Assembly: GCA_036872755.1 (NCBI GenBank)
Contig: JAVHNS010000007.1
Coordinates: 2,170,001-2,234,000 of the forward strand
Length of the DNA: 64,000 nucleotides
Direction of reading: 5' to 3'
Source: Orbilia blumenaviensis
Taxonomy: Eukaryota; Ascomycota; Orbiliomycetes; Orbiliales; Orbiliaceae
The notes under the pieces were generated by a model, which worked only from the letters and a program-made list of their open reading frames with translations, made no database searches and had not been told where the DNA came from. The translations under genes were made by a program, and so were the position numbers. Below, in pieces: positions 34,710 through 45,800 of this stretch (position 1 is the first letter of the stretch; each line of letters begins with the position of its first letter).

Positions 34710-37700
34710 ATGGCCATTTCAAAGCAGATTTTGTTGTACTACCTCGCTGTGTCCCTTATATTTCCATATTGCGGGGGTTTGTACCTTTATACAAATAATG
34801 GCACGGAGGTCTTCGATGGTAGACATATTTCTCGATATCACAATCAAGAAGGAGATCCCTACACCTCATCTGAGGACTTGTATGGCCAAAAAAGAGGAAC
34901 ACAAGATAGGCGAAATTGGAAGCGAGCTGGTGGAGATGACGAAGATGATGCGGGTCCGTCAGAGGCTGGCCCAAGCCGCGACCAAGGGAATAGGGCTGCC
35001 GGGGCCGACGATAGAGATTTGAAGGATGTCGGATTTTTTAAGGTATTCCAAGATTTACAACAATGGAACAATAACCGGCAGAACGTATATAAGATTCCAC
35101 CTGTGGATTCAGAGAAGTTAAAAAATGTGTGGATAGAAGCCCTTACAGTGGTAACTAAAAAGGTGTCTGGCGAAAACCTACCAGTGGATCCAAACATATT
35201 GAAACACGGCTTCAAGGCCCGGAAAAACGTCAGAGGTGGCATAATGAGCGTAGCCGCAGAGATAATACGTCGGATGATTCCAGAACTTGGAGACGATGGA
35301 GCAAGCGTGGAGAGCCGTCGAAGCTACCAGTTTGTAAATAGAATCGGACTAGATGACTCTCACAACCCAGTTACTGGCGATCTAGCCGAAGAACTTCTAT
35401 CGTCGGTGTCGTCTGAGAATCAACATATCTCCTTCTCGATCTCTGCCTCGAAGACCGTAGCTAACGAAAAACTCTCCGAGTGGATTCGTGAATCATGGGT
35501 GAAAGGAACGCGCGAGGATAGTAATGACGAAGCAGAGATTCCAAAGCCACCAGTACCTCTAAGATTCATTACTTTCCAAGATTATCGCGATAGAGACACT
35601 TATGAAGTTCTCAGACTGTGGAAAGAATTGTGGATATTACGAAGTTTACCGAAGGGCATCGAGAATGGGGTGCTTGTCCGAAAGGAAGAGACTGGTATTA
35701 TGATCCCTGCATTTCAAAGAACAGCCATGATGGAATTTCTTTCCGGCACACCGGTAGTCTCGCAAATAAGCCAGATGATTCAAACCTTTCCCCATGAGTT
35801 TTTCCATTACGAAATTTCCGCGATAGGCTTTGAAGTCTGGGGGAGTGACGAGGAAGAAGAAGAATTAGGTAAAAAAAAGGGCGATGGAAAAGAACCTCAT
35901 ATTAACTTTATGGTGGAACTGAGTCCGACTAGCCGCTCTATTGCGACAGATCGTCTTGAAGTTGGGGTGATCAAAACCGTGGAGGGCGACGCAGGATCTC
36001 GACAGCTGTCTAGACACCCGTTTGGGGGTGACATGGCTAGGACATCTTATGGTGCAGTCACAAACCCCACTTTTACTCAATTACTGTTAGCACACGGGTT
36101 TACGCAGTATGAATTTATGGCTTCTAGACTAGAGAATCACTTGGTGTTCTCAGATTCCACCCCACACAGTCCACTTGGACCTGAGTCTAGTACCTCTACT
36201 CCGGATGCCTCTGGGAACCCTGTTGGTGAATTTGCGTTTGCTATATATTCAGCATGGGTTAATGAGGCCGGGGAGGAATCGCTCTCAGCACTTACATTGG
36301 GTCAAATTCAGGGTGACGGCCAGCAGGTTGCATTTGACATGCGAACCCAGCGAGGATCCCCTAGCACCGACACCATTACTATAATAAATAAAGAGGATGA
36401 AGATTTCCCTAAGCTCACTGAAATGCTCTTCTCAACTTTCGAGGGAGAAGTTCTTCAGGAATTGATAGAGGACTACGGTTCAAAACTTGGTATTTCGGGG
36501 ATATCCTCTATTGAAGTTGGGTTGTTCGTCGAAGATAAGTCCCCTCTACGACAGGGCAAACCATTCATTCTTGTAAATTTCTTGCCGATGCAGGGACTAT
36601 CGGAACAATCGGCGTCGGCTCGAGCGAGGAAATACTGGCAATCGTTCTGTGGCTCAAGATTTCTTGATACAACGCCTCTTTTTGCATCGTTAATAAAATG
36701 TGGAACTTTGGTCTATGCTTTTGGCATAGTTGAGGAACGTGCGAACGTGGCCGAGCTTAAGGCAACACCTGACCTGGTAGAAATCACCTCGAGATATAAT
36801 TTTTTGCAGTTGACAGAAGGCGATAAATCCGCGGAGCAGGGTGTTATAAAGCTGCTCAGGGTTGGTCTTGACGATCTAACAAGTTTACCGGGGGATGCGT
36901 TGGAATTTCTTAAATCGGCGGGCCTAGGAGATAGAGGGGTAGGAGCGGCCGCGAAGGTTGGAATGTCCATCGGAAGCCCCCCTCTGGATAGCCGGCGATA
37001 TCAATTTATAGAATGGGTAAATTTTCGCAAAGTGGCAGAACCTGCCCGAAGTGGTTTATATCACTGCGTAGATGTAGCGGACGCTACAAACTCTCGCTTT
37101 ATAGTAAAGGTTGCTGTTGATCGGATGCTGGGGTCACTGGTGATCCATAAAACGGATCCAAAGGTGCGGGGGCCAGATCTTGCTCTGGCGATGTATGCGG
37201 CCTACGTACATGTTTTTGAATTGACTGGGGGGCAAATTCTGTCTAGGCAGCAGACAGATAATTTTAACGACATCCGATATATATCCTTTCTCAACCCAAG
37301 TCCTACCACAGAGCAGGTTATCGACTACATATACGCCCAGAACAACTTGAACAAAGCAAGGCCAATAAGATTGGACTGGAACCCTTTGGAGATTGACCCC
37401 CAAAGTAAAATCACCCGTACCGTACGCAACAACCGCCCGGCCGCTGATCAATATCCAGGGTTCGGCACCCGGGTCTTTCTTTTGTCTTCTAACTACGTGA
37501 CTTGGTGGATGCTACTCCTTGGAACTGAAGAGCTTGCGACAGTCCAGCTACTGATCAATATGCTTTCTGGGGAGAAGGCTGTACCTGGGGTCTCCCATGA
37601 TGGCTATATTTTAAATATTGTGATAAATCGAGTGCCTAAAGAACCTGATACTGGTACTGCTGCTGGTTCTTCTACTGACTCTTCTGCCGGTTATCGATCG

Positions 37701-38825
37701 GAGATAATGATACGCGTGGCACCAAATACGGACTCGTGGGCGAGAGGGGCTCACAAAGGGTTGTCCGTCAAAAGGATTAAACCTATAGCCGCGCCTTTTG
37801 GCTTATTGAATCTCCCAGATATCGAAAGGTTCATGGTTCCTGGAGTTACAAACATGCACCAAAACTGGATTTGGCCGATGGCACATGTGCTCGGAGTGAC
37901 CGCGCCGCAGACTCACGACACTGTCAACGTCGATGTCGATCGTCACCGTATTGAATGGTCCCTTTCAGAAGACAATCAGCAACCTGAACTCAAACAAAAT
38001 GAAGTTAGGGCTATTGTGAACAGTTTACAGAGAGTATTCGGGCTTAGGCTCTCTCTTCAGCCAAAGTTCAGATTCGAACCAGGTCATTGGACATCTCAAA
38101 TGTTTGAAAAGTTTAAGGGAACGTATCAATTCGTTCAAATAAAAAACAAAGCTAAAAACCTTCAATATTTAGCTGCATATATTGTCGGCCTCAACGATAA
38201 CCGCGTTCGGGGTACTAAAGAATTGGAAAGCCACATTGTCATAGATACGCAGCCAACCGGGCCTGAACTTTCAGAGGTTCTCTCTCAAACATACAAGCAT
38301 ATTTTGGAGAAACCGGAGGCAGGTGGGCAGAATTTGAAGAAAAATGTGAGACTTATTACAATTTCCAATCTGAATAGCGACACCGAAAGCGTGATCAGGC
38401 GGATATGGGCTTTCATAAATCGCTACTCCGGGGAGCGGCCAAAAGACGTCGATATAACCCAGGGAATCAATTTCAAGGTCACTACTTTGGACCGCAAAAC
38501 GGCAGGGGTGCTTGTGCCTCCGGATTGGATCGGTTGGTGGTGGGATTCAGTCATGCATACCCATACATACGAAATACTTATGGGTACAGTAGAAGGTCTC
38601 GCTATATCAGATTTTATGCACCGCCATTTCATAGACTTATCGCTCCCCTCCATACAGACGATAGTTATTACTTCTGCGGGGGATGGGAGCAGTCTCAAAA
38701 TGGTGTTCGAATTAGAGATGGGGGTGCAAGTCCATCTGCCCCCTGGACCTGGGCCTGGACCTGGACCTGGACCTGGACCTGAACCTGAACCTGAACCTGA
38801 ACCTGGACCCTCCCAAAAGAAATAA
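34710..38825 (+). CDS. Giant secreted repeat protein, paralogue 1 (unknown family)
   Basis: Intronless, 1371 residues. The ATG at 34710 gives a clean signal peptide (MAISKQILLYYLAVSLIF...). A low-complexity, charged stretch (about residues 60-105) follows, then four diverged copies of one unit: about residues 205-406, 440-626, 762-1005 and 1113-1344. Unit marks are a hydrophobic H-[IL]-[IV] strand (ENHLVF, GSLVIH, ESHIVI), an IYxAW/MYAAYV helix, an LRxIT[FI] strand (LRFITF, IRYISF, VRLITI), an L.GT.E segment and a closing I.I.V...P strand (KPFILVNF, YRSEIMIRVAP). The C-terminus is a Pro-Gly then Pro-Glu dipeptide run ending QKK. No catalytic motif or known domain recognised. The paralogue at 42879 shares the same order of units. 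No TM helix is evident after the signal, so it is probably released or wall-bound. Confidence 0.85.
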   Translation: MAISKQILLYYLAVSLIFPYCGGLYLYTNNGTEVFDGRHISRYHNQEGDPYTSSEDLYGQKRGTQDRRNWKRAGGDDEDDAGPSEAGPSRDQGNRAAGADDRDLKDVGFFKVFQDLQQWNNNRQNVYKIPPVDSEKLKNVWIEALTVVTKKVSGENLPVDPNILKHGFKARKNVRGGIMSVAAEIIRRMIPELGDDGASVESRRSYQFVNRIGLDDSHNPVTGDLAEELLSSVSSENQHISFSISASKTVANEKLSEWIRESWVKGTREDSNDEAEIPKPPVPLRFITFQDYRDRDTYEVLRLWKELWILRSLPKGIENGVLVRKEETGIMIPAFQRTAMMEFLSGTPVVSQISQMIQTFPHEFFHYEISAIGFEVWGSDEEEEELGKKKGDGKEPHINFMVELSPTSRSIATDRLEVGVIKTVEGDAGSRQLSRHPFGGDMARTSYGAVTNPTFTQLLLAHGFTQYEFMASRLENHLVFSDSTPHSPLGPESSTSTPDASGNPVGEFAFAIYSAWVNEAGEESLSALTLGQIQGDGQQVAFDMRTQRGSPSTDTITIINKEDEDFPKLTEMLFSTFEGEVLQELIEDYGSKLGISGISSIEVGLFVEDKSPLRQGKPFILVNFLPMQGLSEQSASARARKYWQSFCGSRFLDTTPLFASLIKCGTLVYAFGIVEERANVAELKATPDLVEITSRYNFLQLTEGDKSAEQGVIKLLRVGLDDLTSLPGDALEFLKSAGLGDRGVGAAAKVGMSIGSPPLDSRRYQFIEWVNFRKVAEPARSGLYHCVDVADATNSRFIVKVAVDRMLGSLVIHKTDPKVRGPDLALAMYAAYVHVFELTGGQILSRQQTDNFNDIRYISFLNPSPTTEQVIDYIYAQNNLNKARPIRLDWNPLEIDPQSKITRTVRNNRPAADQYPGFGTRVFLLSSNYVTWWMLLLGTEELATVQLLINMLSGEKAVPGVSHDGYILNIVINRVPKEPDTGTAAGSSTDSSAGYRSEIMIRVAPNTDSWARGAHKGLSVKRIKPIAAPFGLLNLPDIERFMVPGVTNMHQNWIWPMAHVLGVTAPQTHDTVNVDVDRHRIEWSLSEDNQQPELKQNEVRAIVNSLQRVFGLRLSLQPKFRFEPGHWTSQMFEKFKGTYQFVQIKNKAKNLQYLAAYIVGLNDNRVRGTKELESHIVIDTQPTGPELSEVLSQTYKHILEKPEAGGQNLKKNVRLITISNLNSDTESVIRRIWAFINRYSGERPKDVDITQGINFKVTTLDRKTAGVLVPPDWIGWWWDSVMHTHTYEILMGTVEGLAISDFMHRHFIDLSLPSIQTIVITSAGDGSSLKMVFELEMGVQVHLPPGPGPGPGPGPGPEPEPEPEPGPSQKK
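38741..38810 (+). repeat. Coding hexanucleotide minisatellite (CCTGGA/CCTGAA)
   Basis: Tandem six-base units encode (Pro-Gly)n then (Pro-Glu)n at the C-terminus of the giant protein. Likely variable between strains. Confidence 0.9.
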
Positions 38826-40115
38826 AAGTCTTAATCTATCTGGCGACGCTAGCCAAAAGTCCGTAAAAGGTAAAGAATTGACAGCAAGACCAAGTTTGCA
38901 AAGTGGGAAAGTATCTCGCAGTTGAATTATGGAGCTAAGCCAGATATCTGGATACGGGTACACGTAATACATGATGCCTGCCTTAAGCTACTGGTCTCTC
39001 CTGATCCCGGCTGTTGCCATGGGTTGTTCACTGGAATTTGGCAATCTTGTAACTACTTGGCGCTGGCCTCATAGATAGTATATAAGAGTGTGACCATTGT
39101 AGTTATCGAATCGGAATTCTAAAATCTGCAATATTAATTGGTACCTCCGAAGATACATACCGTATGTGCGGTAATAATATATATAACTAACTAGGAACAC
39201 CTATCGCAAGATGCATAAACCCGCGGAGTTTATGTCTGATAGCAGGACTGATATCTCGCAACAATTCACCAGGTCACATCGTTTATGTTTGTTCGAACGT
39301 TCGTTGTGTTCGCTCACATGGAGGCACATGCTGGCGTCTGGATTTACACAGCGCCATTTTAACTATTGTTAAGCGGCGTCCAAAAAGGTAGCTATTGTTA
39401 GCAGGAAAGCCACATAGGAAGCAACTAACTTGGCCTGAAACCTTAATACTGCCAATTAATTGAAGATATATAGACGATAGCAAGTTAGAGAATTTTCAGG
39501 CGCGAGCCTTTAGAAGAAGTTTAGGTGCTATTTCAGTACATCTATCTACACGTACCCTTGATTCTCTAAATTATTATTATAAATCGGATACCAGATGAAA
39601 CGATGGTAAATATAATGTCAGTTACAATCAATAGAAGATGTTAACTTCACGTTATAACATGTTGTTGTAGAATCTATATATGTGGGCTTATATATATGGA
39701 TATCTCTGTAAACTAGGTGTAGGGATATGCGTATATGTAATTTATCCAGGCATTACCATACTATTGTCGGCCATCCACAGCTGTACAGATATGAACCGCA
39801 TGATGCATTTCGAACGCAAAGAATATATATTAATAACCAGTATATGCGCATGCATCAGACCTATCTGTCAGGTTTGTGGCCCATAATAAATCGTTGCCAT
39901 ACATATTGAGCTTATGGGTGTATCGATCGTACCCAAATTATTCGTGCAAGTAAGATTATATTAGCCCTGTAAGATTATAAATAGGTTTACCATAATATAT
40001 TAAAATAAGGGGTTTATTGAGAAAATCTAGCGTCCAGTAAACCTTCCCTCCAAATTCACCCCTTAAAATATTCCGTGGTGGACCAGGAAATAAATAACAG
40101 GGTTGATTTACCCAT

Positions 40116-40152
40116 GAAGTGTTCCGCTCCGTTGAGGCTGGTTTACAAGACT
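40116..40152 (+). repeat. Short dispersed repeat, copy 2
   Basis: GAAGTGTTCCGCTCCGTTGA followed by GGCTGGTTTACAAGACT aligns over about 37 bases with 3888-3930, with few differences. The hairpin arm of copy 1 is degraded here. Confidence 0.5.
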
Positions 40153-40594
40153 AATTTGAATTATTGACTACCGCACCTCACACTAGATAATCTGACGCTA
40201 AACTATTCCCAGCCGAAAGAATTCCTATGCCAGAGAAAGGCTACCTAGGATAACTGTATGCTAAAGCAGCGTGATAAAAAAAAACTATATTCCAGATATT
40301 TATAGCGAAATACAGCCCTTCAGTGAGTGGAAAAGATTAACGCGTGATAATTCCTAACACCCTAGAAAAATCCAGCTTAGTGATACGGATCGTAGCGTGT
40401 TGAAGTACTTAACAAATCGTTAGTGCTCTTATACAGTTTTATTTATATTTGTATTTATATACGATATTCATGAGAATCAATACCCGTGTGGAATTTCCCA
40501 GTTTGGTTTAGCCATTCCGATGAAATTCTTTTATATTTACCCAGGTAGATTCGCTAATATCGGTACATCCGAACTGAATATGATTATTTATAAT

Positions 40595-40610
40595 GAGCTG
40601 GTTTACAAAA
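40595..40610 (+). repeat. Short dispersed repeat, partial copy
   Basis: GAGCTGGTTTACAAAA matches the core of the repeat. Confidence 0.3.
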
Positions 40611-41157
40611 CCTAACTAGGCTGCATGTAAAACCGGTACCCGAATTTTCATGCCGAGATAAAATTATCTATGATGAGGACATCAACAATACATTAGTTGA
40701 CTAGTTTAGTTATGTTAGCGCTAACAAGCTTAAGTAGACCTGAACTGCGGAAACCTTCTACCGAGTACGTCTACGATCCCCTCTATAGTATATGTATTGC
40801 TATATATCTATATACTTTAGTAAGAACTGGGACCGAGACTAAGAGCATGGTTAAAGCCTTACAGAAACACAAAGCTTGCAAATTTATAATCAAAGACTCA
40901 ATAATTCTTACGATCATTAAACGCAGGTCTCGCTAAGTTTTAAGTCAGCTTTAAAGGAATCATAGCTAGCAATAAAGTCAGACGAGCTCGCGAAAGATAT
41001 TTTAAGGCATGTTCCAGGCACAAAGGAAGTGGCCTTAGGAATGCACTCAGCCCCTGCGACATCCCTCCAAGTTTAAAGATTATCAATTAAAGAATTACGA
41101 TCCTGGAAAAAGTACTTTGAGGCCCGGGATTAGCTAAAGAATTTAAGGCAGCCTGAT

Positions 41158-41179
41158 CTCGTAAACCAGTCTCCACCGA
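41158..41179 (-). repeat. Short dispersed repeat, inverted partial copy
   Basis: The reverse complement reads GGTGGAGACTGGTTTACGAG, matching the core of copies 1 and 3. Confidence 0.4.
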
Positions 41180-42380
41180 GTGGCTAGTCAGCCCAAGCGG
41201 CCGAAGTTAAGCCCAACAGTTAATAATCAATAAAATGTTTCCATGAGGACTTCTCAGTGCTCAAACTGTGTAAAGTCGTACAAAGGAATTTTTGAAACTC
41301 ACATTAACTTCTTTTGATAGATAACATATGACCAGTGTTGCGACCTAGTTTGAAACCGAATGTTTGAACCGCGCGCAGCTATGTTGCACATGTACCTCGC
41401 AGGCTCAACCAACTCCACAATTATGCAAGGGGTCTATAGATCTATGGCAGATATGGATTTGATAGATAAATCTGTGGCGATTTTTTTGGCTTATACCTGT
41501 AGAGTAGGTACTTATTCATGTTTATTCATTCGCAAGGTAGTATTTATATCAAAGGTAATATTATTTCGCCTATTTTTACGAGCCTTCCGGTGCTTCATGG
41601 TCTTAAAGATGACTATTCACGCCTGGAAAGTTCCTTTTGATCTACTTTTATTGCTGTTGAGGCCAATTCAAAAGCATTTGTGTGAGAAACGGTCGAGAAA
41701 AAAACCTAATAGTAATATCTATCTATCTACAGAATTAGTATTGTTGTTTCTATATGTACGATCCATACTATAAAGTGCATACTGTTTATCTGTTTAGATA
41801 TCCACATAGCTAGATAGCTACGCTATTGGCGCACAGATATCTTTACACACAAGTTATCCCGAATTCTAATATTATAATACAAGCGCTGAAGCTGGCCCTA
41901 TAGCCACTTTGCATCCATGTGGGAACGCTAGCTTGTATGTCAGACAAAATACCAACCAATTAGGTAATACTTAGCCTGTGCCAAAAAAAAGTGGGCTTCA
42001 AAATGCCGTCCAAATTGTCGTGTTCCAAGGCACTTATATGAGATATTAGTCACGGCCAAAATACCGCATCAATCCCCATGCAAAATTTAAATATAGTACC
42101 ACAATCGTACTAATAGGTATTTTAGCCCCAAGAATAGGCTATTACACGTGGCGCAGTAAACCATGGTCTCATGCCCAAACATTCCATATACTATATAAGT
42201 CTGTTTGAGAGGCACGAGGCATTTAACAGAAAAGGCTTTTTACGAGCTCACGAGCTTACGTGCAGCCTAGTACAACTGTGAATTGCATCCCCTTGACTGT
42301 GCATTCTATATTCTGGTAGCTTAGTAGGCTGCGTAATATCCGTAACTAAGTCGAGATTACAATTATTTATAATCAAGCCA

Positions 42381-42407
42381 CTTCGTGGGGGCTAGTTTCC
42401 AGAACCA
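42381..42407 (+). repeat. Short dispersed repeat, diverged copy
   Basis: CTTCGTGGGGGCTAGTTTCC with AGAACCA aligns with CTTCGTCGAGGCTGGTTTAC with GAGACCA of copy 1. Confidence 0.35.
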
Positions 42408-42878
42408 CCCCTGATATAAAATCGACGATGAAACATATATATTGGTTCGATGTTAGTCCTAGCAGTTATATATGTTACCAAAAGATTAATGTAGAAGCAC
42501 CCTGGCCCCTCTGCAAGACGAAAGTCTGCTCTCAGTTGGCCTGGAGGTGATAAATTTACAAAGACATGTTCGGGGGTCTCTAAGGAGCCGGCCTTCGAGA
42601 TGGTTTTAAAGAGATCCTTAGGAACACACTAAAAGGCTATGGTATATATATATGGCTATCATTTTACGGCTAGCTGTAGTTAAAAAATGCCAGTGTGAAC
42701 CCAAGGCCGCCTCGTATCACGACGTACCCAGCACTACGCGGTCCAAAAGCACAATAATACTGATGTCCATGTTCAACTTCTAGATAAGTGACATCTGTCT
42801 TGTAAATAGTATCAAACCCTACGAAGAGCGACACTTATATTTGGGAAATATTATAAATCTACGAACGAACCCGCCAAA

Positions 42879-45800
42879 ATGAAGGCGACTACAGTGACAT
42901 ACTCCGGCCGGTTTTTGATTTTGTTTTTATTTATCCTACTAAACTCTCTAGGAAGCGGCTACACGGCCTATCGGGGCAGATCAATCCCCACAGTCGACAG
43001 TGCTGGTTTGAAGCAATATGGTTTATCGCATAACCAAAACCACACCCGACGCATTGCGCACTCGGTGTTATTCACGCAGGCGCCCCAAACTGTGAAGAGC
43101 AAAAGTTCACAAATTTACAGGCGGAGTGGAGTTGGAGAGACAGAGGGTTCTGTCGCGGACACTACCGACTACACTACATTCGAATATATATTCAAAAATA
43201 TTAATCCCACAAGGCGATTAAAACTGAGGCAAGCCTATGGGAGAGGAGTTGCTCTCCTGAAACAAAGGGAGTTAGCTAAGCAAAGTCAAATCGACAAAGA
43301 CCCCGAGTTCAACTGGAATGAGCTTGAGGATATCGTTACTATACGACGGAATATTCGAGGCATCCCGCCTTCCGTCCGCGAAGTTCTTACGAACATGGAA
43401 CAGGATGGTAATATTATTGGAGAACCTAGCAAGTATAAAGCCGTCTTTAGGGCATACATTAACAGTGATGACACGTCGAAGTCTATAACTACGGTTCTCC
43501 GAACATTTGTTTCACAGCAAGAAAACCACATGTACTTCTACTGGCCGGGGGCTCTGCCGCCGGGTGCTCGCTACAGTGACTGGATTTACCAATGCTGGTT
43601 TCGGGGGTCCCAGCCCGAGGAGGGCGAAAAAAGAGAGCCTTTAAGGTTCATAACAATCGAGGGAGTTAGTCGCAAGGATAGCTTACACATAATAAATTCT
43701 TTAACAAAGGAGTGGGCCAGCAGAGTTTTTGGAAATTATCTCAGCAACGGCTTCACTTTCCTCCTAGAGAAAATTGATTTCAAAGTGGGCCGCAATTATC
43801 CTGGAAGCCGTTCCGGATTTCTGCTCACAGTCCTAAGTATCCTCTATGGTATCCCTGAAATCTCTCCGCTGGTAGAAATACTAGACAAATTCCCGAATAC
43901 GCTTCACCACTACGATATATCAGCGATAACAATCCAATCTATGAAGGGGGATGAAGGCAAAACAGCGAACATTTTTTTTAAGCTGGCGCCTGTGGCAACT
44001 GAAAATCCTACTGTCGTCGAAGTAGATATCCCGAGGATTCCTACAGAAGTTACTTTCACCAGAACGGGATTTGGTCTTCCTCTGAGGCACCCGGCTCATC
44101 CGGATATTGAGCGAACTTCTTACGGAGGGCGAGATATGGAAGGAAATACCTTTCGACCAACGTTTACCCGTATTGACGCGATGGGCACTTTACAAAAACT
44201 CGGGTATCGCTTCGCTGTATCAACCCTAGAAAATCACCTTGTTTTCGAGGGGTACCTTAGCGCCATTGTAGGTGTAGCAGAAGTTAAGGATTATCCCACT
44301 ATAATAGACAACAATGCCATTCCCATGGCCCCTATATTTTACGGTACTTGGGCTTCCACCGCCGGTCGGGGGGCCCTGCGTGAAATCACATTTGCATCTA
44401 TACACCCTCAAAGCGGACAAGAAATTCAAGATATTAGAAGCCTACGTTCAGCAACGAATTCGCCGTCCCTCTCACAATTACAAGGCGATGATATTATGGT
44501 CTTTGAAAAGATAGATCCAGATTTCCCTAGAATTTTAAGTCAATTTCGCAAGACTAGCGAAGGAGAAACCGTTAGTATGCTTATAGGATCTTATGGTGGT
44601 GATCTCGGGATTTCTGGAATTTCAAGGCTAGAGATTGGTGTATATGGCTCTGGAGCGGCTCCCCGAAAAAGGAATAAACCCTTCATACTTGTGGGATTTG
44701 AGCCATACCGGCCGGGAAATACGGAACAAGAGGCACTGATGGACGCGGGCACGGAAGGAAAAGCACTAGCGGATATGGAACTTTTTGTCAGTAGCGTAGA
44801 GCAAGTGGGCAGTTTTGACACTGGACTAGCGGATGTAGATTGGGAATATTGGGAAATTCCCTATGCTGAAGTAGGTGGATGGGCCACTAATACCAACCCA
44901 GTGACAGAGGATGTAGTAATCCATCCTCCCCGTTTTACATCTTTAAGCCCCGATGGGTCAATCGAAGAAATTTGCATGCAGGCCCTGATGCAAGGCATAT
45001 ACCAGGTTTCGGCTGGGGAGGCTGTACTATCGTATCTGCGACGGATGAAAGATCCCAATGTGACTTCTGGCCCCCGATTATTGGAGTTTTTGCAATATAG
45101 CTACCGATTTTCTGAGCGCCCACGTCCCTTTGCCCTGCCACAGTCTTTCCTTGATCTAATAACTCTATTATTAAAAATGTCTGAAGACCCGACCTACAAG
45201 ATTCCAAAAGATGAGCGTGGAGAGGCTAAGAAAAATGTGCCTCTTTTTCGGCCAATAGTTAGTACAAAGGCCGAGATGAGGCATGCCCTTGAGGGTGGAT
45301 CAGTCCCTGGAAGTTTAGGTTTCAAGACACTAGAATTAAGGGATGCTACCAACCATGCTCGAAACGACCCCCCCGATTACACTATATCAATTTGGTTGAA
45401 ACAAGGGTTTATATTTGTGAATTCACAACCACAAAAAACCGATGCTATCAGCGCCATGAGTCTTGAGAACGCCCTCATTGCCGCGTGGGATAGAATGTAT
45501 AACATTGATGATTTTGATTACGCGAAGGACGCGAAGAGAGAAGGTCGCCGAGGCGTAGTGGGTCCAGGGGTGAAATATCCACGATACATAGTTATTTCGA
45601 GGGTAAAGGATTTGACTAGGATGGTGATAGAAGGGATATACAAGAGAAGGTCATTGACGAAACAAGCCATCTTGGTTTCGACTTTCAGTCTTGAAGATTC
45701 GTCAGCCTTTGTTCCCCACTTGAAAATTCGCGATATCCATTATGGGCAGGCTGAGCCGACACACAATCAAATAGACTTTCTAACTCTCTCAGGCACCCCC

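Larger units (their letters stand above)
38826..42878. other. AT-rich gene-poor DNA between the two giant-protein genes
   Basis: Four kilobases without a supportable gene. It holds copies of the dispersed repeat at 40116-40152, 40595-40610, 41158-41179 (inverted) and 42381-42407. A 137-codon frame at 41360-41773 is hydrophobic and AT-driven and is not accepted as a gene. A TATAAAT sits at 42852-42858, only 27 bases upstream of the next ATG. Confidence 0.5.

Noticed and set aside
41360..41773. Plus-strand 137-codon frame between the giant genes
   Set aside because: Hydrophobic because of AT-rich codons; no domain, no homologous copy and no splice or promoter support.
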